Virus record (IMG/VR): IMGVR_UViG_3300034524_000090
Coordinates: 55,805 to 119,804 of that record
Length of the DNA: 64,000 bases
Origin: a virus
Direction: 5' to 3' (one strand)
Shown here: piece after piece, positions 1 through 8,147 of the stretch
Layout of the letters: each line of letters starts with the position of its first letter
How positions within the stretch are numbered: the first letter of the stretch is position 1
The notes under the pieces: model-generated
Told to the model about the DNA's origin: nothing
Database searches by the model: none
What the model saw: only the letters and a program-made list of their open reading frames with translations
Position numbers and translations under genes: made by a program

Positions 1-1
1 A

Positions 2-637
2 AAAGTTCCTGCTACTAATGAGGTTATGGATCGGGAGGCTGTAAAATATAAAATCGGAAATTATGCCCAGATATGTGCTTCTAATGATAAAGAACGCAAT
101 GAAAATACAATAAAATTAATTAAACAAGGTATTTATGCTAATGGTGCTGTTGTTGTTGCTGTTGTAGTTGCCGAGAATTTTAACAACTATGACAAAAACT
201 ATATTATACCTTTACCTGAAGGTTATTTATTGGGTTTACATGCGGTTGGCCTTGTAGGATGGGATGATAAAAAACAGGCGTTTAGACTGCGTAATAGTTG
301 GGGTAAATGGGGAGATAAAGGTTATGCTTGGTTACCTTATGACTTTGTTACTAAGGGTATGGATATTGACGGATATGGTCATATAATGTGGTATCTTCTA
401 GAAGCTTGGACAGCATTAGATGAAATTGTTATCGATGATGCCAAAGAAATTAAACTTATTCCATATAATACTCGTGCCGTAGTTGATGGAGTTGAATATT
501 ATGTTGATCAACCACCTATTATTGATCCTACTACGAATAGAACACTTGTACCGATACGGTTTGTCAGTAACCATATGGGCCGTATTGTAAGCTGGAATGA
601 AGCTACTAACGAGATTATAATTAAAAAACTTAATTAA
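2..637 (+). CDS. Papain-like (C1) peptidase with C-terminal copper-amine-oxidase-like domain, 5' truncated by window
   Basis: The frame is open to the left edge, so the true start and the catalytic Cys lie outside the window. The visible part has the papain-family His and Asn segments: HAVGLVGWDD near codon 80, then RNSWGKWGDKGYAWLPYDF. After these comes a short domain resembling the copper amine oxidase N-terminal fold (RAVVDGVEYYVDQPPI, LVPIRFVSNHMG), which in clostridia is common on secreted or cell-surface proteins. Inference: a secreted or cell-wall protease. A perfect hairpin terminator follows the stop codon, so it ends its own transcription unit. Confidence 0.75.
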   Translation, partial: KVPATNEVMDREAVKYKIGNYAQICASNDKERNENTIKLIKQGIYANGAVVVAVVVAENFNNYDKNYIIPLPEGYLLGLHAVGLVGWDDKKQAFRLRNSWGKWGDKGYAWLPYDFVTKGMDIDGYGHIMWYLLEAWTALDEIVIDDAKEIKLIPYNTRAVVDGVEYYVDQPPIIDPTTNRTLVPIRFVSNHMGRIVSWNEATNEIIIKKLN

Positions 638-661
638 GATTAAGTTATAGGTATTACTGGT

Positions 662-690
662 GGCGGGTAGGTAATACCTACCCGCCTTTT
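662..690 (+). terminator. Intrinsic terminator after the peptidase gene
   Basis: Perfect 11-bp GC-rich stem (GGCGGGTAGGT with ACCTACCCGCC), a 3-nt loop, then TTTT. It separates the peptidase gene from nrdJ. Confidence 0.9.
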
Positions 691-711
691 AAATATAAAG
701 GAGGAGGCTTT

Positions 712-3700
712 ATGGATTCTAACGTCTTAGATCTGCTACAAAGGCGTTATTTTCTAAAAGATGAAAATGGTAATCTTATAGAAAATTCTTGGGAAGAACT
801 TTGCGCTAGAGTTGCCGAAAATATTGCCAGCGCAGAGACTTCTCTTGAAAATAAAGAGCGATATAAAGATTTGTTTTATAAGGCGTTAGTTAATATGGAT
901 ATGCTAGCTTCCAGTCCAGTATTGTTTAATGCCAATACTCCACTACAGCAATTAAGTAGTTGTTTTGTGGGCGAACAACCAATTTTAACTTCTGAAGGGT
1001 TTAAGCTAATTAAAGATATTAAGGTTGGAGATTTAGTTGTTACCCATCAAGGCAGATTACGTTCAGTTTTAAAGACTTCTAAGCGTTATACCGAAGAGAC
1101 ATTATATACAATTTCGGTTGATAAAATGTATAAAGATACTTTAAAGGTTACTGGTGATCATCCTATATTAGGGATAAAAAGAAAAGATCTTATATGTAAG
1201 CGTGCCCGTAATTTAATCTGCACAGGTAAATTAAATAAACGTTGTTTATCTCAACCTAAACAATATAAACATGATTGTGAAAGACTAGGTGAGCAATTAT
1301 TACCATATTGGATTAAAGCGGAAGATTTAGAAGTAGGCGATTATGTTGTTGTTGGTACTATAAAGGAAACCAAAGATATTGATTATATTCGGATTAGTGA
1401 TTTTATACCTTGTGATGTGTATATTAAAGATGGAGACTTTATTAAAGTTGCAGGACGGCCAAATTATGGTAAAGAAATTCCAGATAAAATACAGATTGAT
1501 GAAGATTTTATGTATATTGTTGGCTTATATCTTGGCGATGGTAGTGTAGTTCATAAAGATTATAATGTATCAAGTTGTGTAGGCTTTAGTATTAATTCTA
1601 ATAGGAATGATGTAGTTGATAAAATATGTGATTGTATGTATAGGGTATTTAATCTTAAACCCAATATTCATAATTATCCTGAACAGAATACTATCCAGGT
1701 CAGGTATCATTCCTTAATACTTGGATTATTTTTTGAACAATTATTGGGTTCTTTTTGTGATAAAAAAAGAATTCCTGATTGGATTTTATATTTACCCGAA
1801 TCTAAACTAAAAAGTTTATTGGAAGGAATTATGGATAGCGATGGTTATCATTATAAAAATGATGTTTATATTGTCATGTGTAATCGTGACATTATAGAAA
1901 AGTTGTGGCTTATTTTGTTGCGTTTAGGGATATTGGCTAATATAAAAGAATTACCTATTCCTAAAGGTGGCAACAAGACTCCTTACTTGCTTAATTATAA
2001 AGTAAGTCATAATTCTCAACATATTAAACTTGATGATTATGTACTTTTTAGGGTTAATGATATATCTACAGATATTATATCTGACTATGTTTATAACCTT
2101 GAAGTAGAAGAAGATAACACATATGTTGCCAATGGGATTGTTGTGCATAATTGTTTTATTATAGATATAGATGACAATATGGAAAGTATAGCAGAGGCAT
2201 GGAAAGAAGCGAGTCTAATCTTTAAATCGGGCGGGGGTGTAGGTTTTAACATTAGTTCTTTAAGGCCCAAAGGGGCTTTGGTTAAATCTTCTAATGGCGA
2301 AGCATCAGGCCCTATATCGTTTATGAAGGTATTTAATACTATCGTTGAACAAGTTAAACAGGGTGGTCGTCGAAAAGGTGCAATTAAAGTTGATCTTAAT
2401 GTTGAACATCCTGATATAATTGATTTTATCCATTGTAAAGATAATACTTCTGAACTTAATAATATGAATATATCGGTTTCCATTTCTGATGCTTTTATGG
2501 AAGCTGTTAAAAATAACAAAGATTGGCCTTTAGTGTTTAATAATAAAGTATATAAAGTAGTAAAGGCCCGTGATCTTTGGGATGAAATTATTAAGTCGGC
2601 CTGGGCTACTGGCGAACCTGGATTATCTTTTAGGGATACAATGGATAGGGCTAATCCTAATCCACATTTGGGGCATGTGTGGGCCACAAATCCCTGCAGT
2701 GAGTTTGTTAATATCCCTTATTCAAGTTGTCTAACTGGAGATACTAAAGTATTAACATTAGAAGGTGTTCGAGAAATAAAAGATTTAGTAGGTACAAGTG
2801 GTTTTATTTTAAGTGAAAATAATAAGTTTAATAAGTATCAAAATGTAGTATTTAAAGGCGTAAGGCCAGTTTATGAAATTATATTAGAAGGCAATTTAAA
2901 AATACAGGCAACAAAAGATCATAAATTCTTTACTAATAATGGATGGAAGCCTTTAGAGGAAATTAAAAAGGGAATTAAAATTAAAACTAGATCGGGTTAT
3001 CCGTTAGTTAGTATAGAAGATTATGATGAAGAATATGAGATGTATGGATGGATGCATGGTGACGGGTGGTTTACAGAAAATAGTGTTGGCATTTCTTTTA
3101 ATGGTAAAGATGGAGATTTTGATGTAAAAGAACGGTTGTTGCCGATATTTCGTTCTGTTTTTGAAGCTAATAATATAAAACCATTAAAAGATGATTTATG
3201 TTCTTTTCAACTTCAGATAACCAATAAAAAGGCAATAAAAAAGTGTGAAGAATTGGGATTTGTTAAAGGTCATGCTGATAGTAAAAGGTTGCCAATTAGT
3301 TTTTATACTTGGAATATTAAACAACAAATATCGTTTATAAGAGGTTTGTTTACGGCTGATGGGTATATTGGCAAGGGGAAAAATAGGGGTATTATTTTAT
3401 GTTCTACTAGTCTTGTTTTACTTGAAGAAGTTCAAAAGTTTTTAGCATCTATTGGTATTCAAAGTAGAATTACTACGGCCTCATTTAAAACTTGTAAGAG
3501 GAAAGATCAGCATAAATTGATAATTAATAAAGAATCATCTTATATATTTTATAATGTTATTGGATTTTCTGGTACAGCAAAAAGAAATAAATTTAGTAAT
3601 GAAGTTGTCTCGAAAATATATAAAGACAAAGACTTTTTAGAGGTTATCGATATTAGATATGTTGGCAATAAAAGTGTTTTTGATATTATAGAAGTTGAAC

Positions 3701-5112
3701 AAACTAATAGTTTTTATGCCAATGGTTTATTAGTTCATAACTGTAACTTAGCCTCAATTAATCTTGAAAATATGGTTGAAAATGGTGAACTTAATTGGGA
3801 AAAGGTTGAATATTATACAAGACTAACGGTACGCTTTTTGGATGATATGATTGATGTTAATAAATTACCATTGAAAAAGATTGAAGAAGTTACTAAACTT
3901 ATTCGGCCTATAGGTTTGGGTACTATGGGCTATGCCAATATGTTATATAAGTTAGGCATCCCTTATGGCTCCCAAGAAGCTGAAAATCTAACAAAATTAC
4001 TCTATGAATTTATCTATGAGACAGCTCTAGATGAATCTCAAAAGTTGGCTGAAGAAAGAGGTGTTTATCCTGGTTGGAAAGGCTCAGTATGGGAACAAAA
4101 AGGCATTAAAGTACGTAATGCTAATTTAATGTCGATAGCTCCTAATGGCTCTATTAGTTTTATTGCCCAAACTACAGGTGGTATTGAGCCTGAATTTGCT
4201 TTAGTTTATCAACGAACTACTAACGAAGGGGTTAAATATTTTGTTTGTAATAAGGTCTTTAAGAAGGTATTACAGGAAAATGGTTTGTATTCTGAAGAAC
4301 TTTTAAAAGAAATTTTTGAAGCAGGAGGATCAATACAGGAACTAGATTTGCCTCAACAATTAAAAGATATTTTTGTTGTAGCTCATGATCTTGATCCTTA
4401 TAAACATCTAAAGACATTGGCTGTAGTACAGAGATATGTCGATATGGCTTGTTCGAAAACTATAAATCTACCCTCCTCTGCTACACCTGACGTGGTAGGA
4501 GCTATTTATATGAAAGCCTGGGAATTGGGCATTAAAGGGGTTACTGTATATAGAGATGGTTGTAGACCCAATCAGGTTTTAGCTACTGGTGCAACTACTA
4601 AGGTTGAACAAGAAAAAGGTCAGGATAATAATAGTCGTGGTTACATTATTCCTGCTAAACAAAAAGCCAAAGGAATTAGAACTAAACTTTCTACAGGTTG
4701 CGGTTCTTTGTGGCTTTCTGCTTTTGCTGATGAAGATGGTAATATAATTGAAGTGTTTACAGATATTGGCCGTGGTAATTGTATTAGTAACACACAGGCA
4801 CTTTCCAGAATGATTAGTCTTGCTTTGAGAGGAGGGATTAAATTAGAAGATATTATTGAGCAGTTACAAAGCGCTTGCACCTGTCCAAGTTATGCTGTTG
4901 CCAAAGCTACAGGTAAAGGAGTTTCTCCTGGCAAGTCTTGTCCTTCTGCTATTGCTGTTGCTTTAAAAGAATTACAAAAAGAATTTAAGCCCAATATTGA
5001 AAAAGAAACTAAAGTTGTTGTTAAAACTTTATGTCCTCAATGTGGTAATGAATTAGTGTCACAGAGCGGATGTTGGCAATGTAATAACTGTGGTTATAGT
5101 AAATGTGGTTAA
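712..5112 (+). CDS. nrdJ: Adenosylcobalamin-dependent (class II) ribonucleoside-diphosphate reductase with two inteins
   Basis: Reduces ribonucleotides to deoxyribonucleotides using a B12-generated thiyl radical. The 1466-aa product contains about 731 aa of extein, the normal size for NrdJ. Extein landmarks are the redox Cys in SSCFIIDIDD (split by intein 1), the radical-site motif NPCSE, the SINLENM segment, the substrate-binding loop SIAPNGSISFIAQTTGG, and a Cys-rich tail (CPQCGNE, CWQCNNCGYSKCG) preceded by a TSCPD-like domain. Two in-frame LAGLIDADG inteins interrupt it at residues 84-480 and 673-1010, and must splice out for activity. The ATG follows a strong GGAGGAGG site. The class II enzyme is oxygen-independent, which fits an anaerobic host. 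dut lies directly downstream. Confidence 0.95.
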   Translation: MDSNVLDLLQRRYFLKDENGNLIENSWEELCARVAENIASAETSLENKERYKDLFYKALVNMDMLASSPVLFNANTPLQQLSSCFVGEQPILTSEGFKLIKDIKVGDLVVTHQGRLRSVLKTSKRYTEETLYTISVDKMYKDTLKVTGDHPILGIKRKDLICKRARNLICTGKLNKRCLSQPKQYKHDCERLGEQLLPYWIKAEDLEVGDYVVVGTIKETKDIDYIRISDFIPCDVYIKDGDFIKVAGRPNYGKEIPDKIQIDEDFMYIVGLYLGDGSVVHKDYNVSSCVGFSINSNRNDVVDKICDCMYRVFNLKPNIHNYPEQNTIQVRYHSLILGLFFEQLLGSFCDKKRIPDWILYLPESKLKSLLEGIMDSDGYHYKNDVYIVMCNRDIIEKLWLILLRLGILANIKELPIPKGGNKTPYLLNYKVSHNSQHIKLDDYVLFRVNDISTDIISDYVYNLEVEEDNTYVANGIVVHNCFIIDIDDNMESIAEAWKEASLIFKSGGGVGFNISSLRPKGALVKSSNGEASGPISFMKVFNTIVEQVKQGGRRKGAIKVDLNVEHPDIIDFIHCKDNTSELNNMNISVSISDAFMEAVKNNKDWPLVFNNKVYKVVKARDLWDEIIKSAWATGEPGLSFRDTMDRANPNPHLGHVWATNPCSEFVNIPYSSCLTGDTKVLTLEGVREIKDLVGTSGFILSENNKFNKYQNVVFKGVRPVYEIILEGNLKIQATKDHKFFTNNGWKPLEEIKKGIKIKTRSGYPLVSIEDYDEEYEMYGWMHGDGWFTENSVGISFNGKDGDFDVKERLLPIFRSVFEANNIKPLKDDLCSFQLQITNKKAIKKCEELGFVKGHADSKRLPISFYTWNIKQQISFIRGLFTADGYIGKGKNRGIILCSTSLVLLEEVQKFLASIGIQSRITTASFKTCKRKDQHKLIINKESSYIFYNVIGFSGTAKRNKFSNEVVSKIYKDKDFLEVIDIRYVGNKSVFDIIEVEQTNSFYANGLLVHNCNLASINLENMVENGELNWEKVEYYTRLTVRFLDDMIDVNKLPLKKIEEVTKLIRPIGLGTMGYANMLYKLGIPYGSQEAENLTKLLYEFIYETALDESQKLAEERGVYPGWKGSVWEQKGIKVRNANLMSIAPNGSISFIAQTTGGIEPEFALVYQRTTNEGVKYFVCNKVFKKVLQENGLYSEELLKEIFEAGGSIQELDLPQQLKDIFVVAHDLDPYKHLKTLAVVQRYVDMACSKTINLPSSATPDVVGAIYMKAWELGIKGVTVYRDGCRPNQVLATGATTKVEQEKGQDNNSRGYIIPAKQKAKGIRTKLSTGCGSLWLSAFADEDGNIIEVFTDIGRGNCISNTQALSRMISLALRGGIKLEDIIEQLQSACTCPSYAVAKATGKGVSPGKSCPSAIAVALKELQKEFKPNIEKETKVVVKTLCPQCGNELVSQSGCWQCNNCGYSKCG
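961..2151 (+). mobile_element. Intein 1 of NrdJ with LAGLIDADG homing endonuclease
   Basis: A 397-aa protein intron. It begins with Cys (CFVGEQPILT, block A), has a TGDH block B, two endonuclease motifs (IVGLYLGDGSV and LEGIMDSDGYH) and a C-terminal block ending VANGIVVHN before the +1 Cys of the extein. Excision joins LSS to CFIIDIDD. It sits immediately in front of the NrdJ redox-active cysteine. Confidence 0.93.
2728..3741 (+). mobile_element. Intein 2 of NrdJ with LAGLIDADG homing endonuclease
   Basis: A 338-aa intein starting CLTGDTKVLT, with block B ATKDHKFF, endonuclease motifs GWMHGDGWF and IRGLFTADGYI, and C-terminal FYANGLLVHN before the +1 Cys. Excision joins IPYSS to CNLASINL. 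It lies about ten residues after the NPCSE radical-site motif. Its sequence differs clearly from intein 1, so the two look like independent acquisitions rather than a duplication. Confidence 0.93.
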
Positions 5113-5135
5113 TTAAAAGTTGGGAGGGATTAGGT

Positions 5136-5696
5136 TTGAGTATTTTTCAAGAAGGTAGATTAGGCATAGGCGTACAACCTTATCACATTAAATGGGCCAA
5201 GGTTAGACCTAATGCAATAATTCCTTCTAAGCGTCCTGGTGATGCTGGTTTTGATGTTTATGCTTGTATAGATGAGGATATTTGGATAGAGCCTGGGGAA
5301 ACAGTTCTTGTCTCTACAGGAATTGCTTATGAAATTACTCCAGGCTGGCATCTAATTGCTAAAGAAAGAGGAAGTACGGGCAAAATAGGGTTAAAGACTA
5401 GTGCGGGCGTAGTAGATGGGAGTTTTAGGGGAGAGATTTTTGCTTGCCTATATAATGCCAATGAAGAAAAGACTATTATACTAAGTGTTAATGAAGAACA
5501 GACTAAAGCTAAACTTCGTGCTGATGGTTTTACAGTTGATGATTATGATGAATTCTTTATTATCTATCCTATTACAAAAGCAATTCAACAATTAATTCCC
5601 GTATACAGTCCAGATGGCACATGGGAAGAAGTTGACTATGAAAATTTGTCAAAAACTGAACGCGGTGATGGAAAATTAGGTAGTACAGGCAAATAA
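5136..5696 (+). CDS. dut: dUTP diphosphatase (dUTPase)
   Basis: Hydrolyses dUTP to dUMP, keeping uracil out of DNA and supplying the thymidylate precursor. All five trimeric dUTPase motifs are visible: DAGFDVYA, ERGSTG, GVVDGSFRGEI, KAIQQLIPV, and the C-terminal P-loop-like ERGDGKLGSTGK. The stretch between motifs 3 and 4 is longer than usual. I chose the TTG start at 5136 because GGGAGG sits 8 nt upstream; the ATG at 5103 overlaps the end of nrdJ and has no such site. It forms an operon with nrdJ and complements the thyX gene near 58.5 kb. Confidence 0.9.
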   Translation: MSIFQEGRLGIGVQPYHIKWAKVRPNAIIPSKRPGDAGFDVYACIDEDIWIEPGETVLVSTGIAYEITPGWHLIAKERGSTGKIGLKTSAGVVDGSFRGEIFACLYNANEEKTIILSVNEEQTKAKLRADGFTVDDYDEFFIIYPITKAIQQLIPVYSPDGTWEEVDYENLSKTERGDGKLGSTGK

Positions 5697-5699
5697 ATC

Positions 5700-5731
5700 T
5701 TGACAAAATAATCTCTAAGTGCTACTATAAT
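5700..5731 (+). promoter_or_regulatory. Candidate sigma-A promoter upstream of the methyltransferase
   Basis: TTGACA at 5700-5705 is followed by TACTATAAT. A TACTAT -10 gives a 17-nt spacer, while the better TATAAT at 5726-5731 gives 20 nt. It lies after dut and before a hairpin leader. Confidence 0.6.
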
Positions 5732-5771
5732 AGTAGCTAATTACCCTTGTCATTGTTGTATTCCTCCCTCG

Positions 5772-5806
5772 AGGCCCTGCTGTTCAGGGCAGGGCCTACT
5801 TTCTTT
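5772..5806 (+). terminator. Hairpin with short T-rich tail between dut and the methyltransferase gene
   Basis: AGGCCCTGC pairs with GCAGGGCCT over an 8-nt loop, followed by ACTTTCTTTT. It lies downstream of the 5700 promoter and upstream of the next ribosome binding site, so it may act as an attenuator as well as a terminator for dut. Confidence 0.6.
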
Positions 5807-5823
5807 TAAAATAGGAGGTTAAA

Positions 5824-6624
5824 ATGCAGTTAAATACAGTTTATAATATGGATTGTAGGCAAGGATTTTGGGAATTAGAAAAAGAAAATTTAAAATTTGA
5901 TCTTATTCTGGCTGATCCGCCTTATTTTTTAGACCGCAGTAAGACTATTAAGTTTAAAAATCGTAAAGATATAAACTCTCCTATTGAGTGGGATACTTTT
6001 ACAAGTGAGGATGAATATTTAAAGTGGACTGCCGATTGGCTAAATGAAGCTATTAATCTTCTTTCTCCTACTGGTCAATTAATTTGTTACTGTCGTGCTG
6101 AGTATATAAGCGATATAATTTCAATGATAAAGCAAAAAATAAACCACAAATGTACTATGTACTATGTAAAAACTAATCCTCCCCCTTCGGTGCGTAAACG
6201 TAATTACGTGTCAACGGTGGAGACTCTTCTTTGGTTCGTTAAAAATTCAACAAAATATACGTTTAATTTTCAACGACAACAAGATATGCGTAATGCTTTT
6301 ATATTACCAATCCCAGGAGGCAAAGTAAGAAAGCAATATCCTCACCCTACCATGAAACCTTTACAACTTAGTGAGCATCTTATTAAAGTCCATACTAATG
6401 AAAATGATAATATTTTAATTCCGTTTGCTGGTGTTGGTACTGAATGTGTGGCCGCAAAAAGACTAAATAGGAATTTTGTAGGTTTTGAGATTGACCCTTA
6501 TTATTATGAATTATGCCTTAAACGGCTTGGTATTAATAATATTGGTATCAATAATAATACGATAGAAAGGGCTGATACCAATGAACGACAAAAAAATCCA
6601 ACTAGGGAGGCATCTGTTGGTTGA
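5824..6624 (+). CDS. DNA methyltransferase, N4-cytosine/N6-adenine type (beta-class)
   Basis: Transfers methyl groups from SAM to an amino group in DNA. The catalytic DPPY motif is near residue 31 (LILADPPYFLD) and precedes the SAM-binding motif near the C-terminus (LIPFAGVGTECVAAKRL, then FVGFEIDPYYYELC), the order of beta-class enzymes. TMKPLQLSEHLI is a typical motif X segment. No restriction endonuclease is recognisable next to it, so an orphan protective or regulatory role is likely. Its last 44 bp overlap speD. The target sequence cannot be told from the sequence. Confidence 0.88.
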   Translation: MQLNTVYNMDCRQGFWELEKENLKFDLILADPPYFLDRSKTIKFKNRKDINSPIEWDTFTSEDEYLKWTADWLNEAINLLSPTGQLICYCRAEYISDIISMIKQKINHKCTMYYVKTNPPPSVRKRNYVSTVETLLWFVKNSTKYTFNFQRQQDMRNAFILPIPGGKVRKQYPHPTMKPLQLSEHLIKVHTNENDNILIPFAGVGTECVAAKRLNRNFVGFEIDPYYYELCLKRLGINNIGINNNTIERADTNERQKNPTREASVG

Positions 6625-6952
6625 GGTAGTTTTAAAAGAAGAAAATGCTGATATTCTTGACAACATTAATCAAATTAAAAAGGAATTAATTGAAGCTGTA
6701 AGTTATACGGGCGCAACAATTAAAGATGTTAGTTTTGTAAGATTTGAGCCTCAAGGAGTTAGTGGCGTAATTGTGATTTCTGAATCTCATTTTTCTGTTC
6801 ATACTTGGCCTGAATACAATACAGCCGTATTTGACTTTTTTACCTGTGGTAATTGTAATCCTTGGAAAGCCATATCGTATTTAGTTGAATCATTGGAGGT
6901 GAAAGATTTGGTTGTCCATGAAGTGCCGAGGTATATGCCAATAGCTGTTTGA
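6581..6952 (+). CDS. speD: S-adenosylmethionine decarboxylase proenzyme (polyamine synthesis)
   Basis: Makes decarboxylated SAM, the aminopropyl donor for spermidine. The 123-aa protein has the self-processing site ESH (Ser69, in ISESHFSVHTWPEYN) that forms the pyruvoyl cofactor, and the catalytic Cys89 in FFTCGNC. The length is standard for bacterial SpeD. It starts inside the methyltransferase gene, in another frame, with only a weak ribosome binding site, so it probably depends on translational coupling. A polyamine gene on a mobile element may serve DNA packaging or condensation; that is inference. Confidence 0.93.
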   Translation: MNDKKIQLGRHLLVEVVLKEENADILDNINQIKKELIEAVSYTGATIKDVSFVRFEPQGVSGVIVISESHFSVHTWPEYNTAVFDFFTCGNCNPWKAISYLVESLEVKDLVVHEVPRYMPIAV

Positions 6953-6986
6953 CTGAAACAAAGTAAGGAGAGGATGGGATGGGGGC

Positions 6987-8147
6987 ATGTATGTTCCTTT
7001 ACACGTCCATACCGAGTATTCGACATTAGACGGCATAGTTAAAGTACCAGATTATGTCAATAAAGTTAAAGAGTATGGATTGGAAGCTTGTGCTGTAACC
7101 GATCATGGTAATCTTGGTAGTGTTGTTAAATTTTATACTGAGTGCCGCAAAAATAATATTAAGCCTATTATTGGCTTAGAAGCTTATATTGTAGATGATG
7201 TCAATGTTAAAGAACGTGATATGGCTCATATTGTCCTTTTAGCTAAGGACAAAGAAGGTTATTTAAATCTATTAAAGCTTAATAACTTATCTTTTCAGTA
7301 TTTCTATTATAAACCACGCTTGGATTATAAGATTTTAAAAGAATACAGTAGTGGCCTTGTATGTATGTCAGCTTGTATGGCTGGACATATTCCTTCTGCC
7401 CTTCTACAAGGCGAGCATGATCGGGCCAGATATTATATTAACTTACTTTTGGAGATTTTTAAGGATGATTTTTACCTGGAAATCCAGGACAACAATCTAG
7501 AAGATCAGTTCCTTGTTAATTCTCTTTTAGCCTCTTTGGGCAAAGAAAAAGGTGTACCTTTAGTGGCTACCAGTGATATACATTATCTTAATCCTGAAGA
7601 ACAGGAAGCACATTTGGCGATTTTAGCCATACAGACGAAAAAAACCTTACAACAAATTCTTGATGGCAAAGATTTTTCAGGATTTGTTAATTCAGCCGAT
7701 TTCTGTTTAAAGCCTTATGAGGTATTTAAAAATAACCTACAACAGTATCCAGAGGCTATAGCTGCCACTACCGTTATAGCTGATAAATGTAATCTTACTA
7801 TAGATGAGTTAGAAAATCCTAAGCCACTTTTTCCTGTTATTCAGTTGCCCAATAATATCACACCTGAAGAATACTTAACTAGATTAGTTAAATCATCTTT
7901 ATTACAACTAGATTTGCCGATAGACGATTACCAGAAATATTTTGATCGACTTCAGTATGAGTTGGAGGTTATTAATAAGCAAGGATTTGCTCCTTATTTT
8001 TTGGTATTGAAGGATATAATTGATTTTTGTAGACGTGAAGGGATAAGGGTCGGACACGGCAGGGGTTCGGCCAGCGGTAGTTTAGTGAGTTATTTATTAG
8101 GGATTACAAGAGTAGATCCGATTAGGCACGGTCTGTTATTTGAGCGT
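6987..8147 (+). CDS. dnaE: DNA polymerase III alpha subunit, exon 1
   Basis: First 387 codons of the replicative polymerase. The N-terminal PHP domain is intact (VPLHVHTEYSTLDG), followed by the palm region with GRGSASGSLVSYLLG. The reading frame runs into a group I intron after LLFER and would stop at 8166. Splicing joins this segment at 8147/9177 to FLNPDRVSMPDIDVD, restoring the conserved polymerase sequence exactly. The ATG follows AAGGAGAGG. A separate polymerase alpha subunit suggests the element replicates with its own enzyme. Confidence 0.95.
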
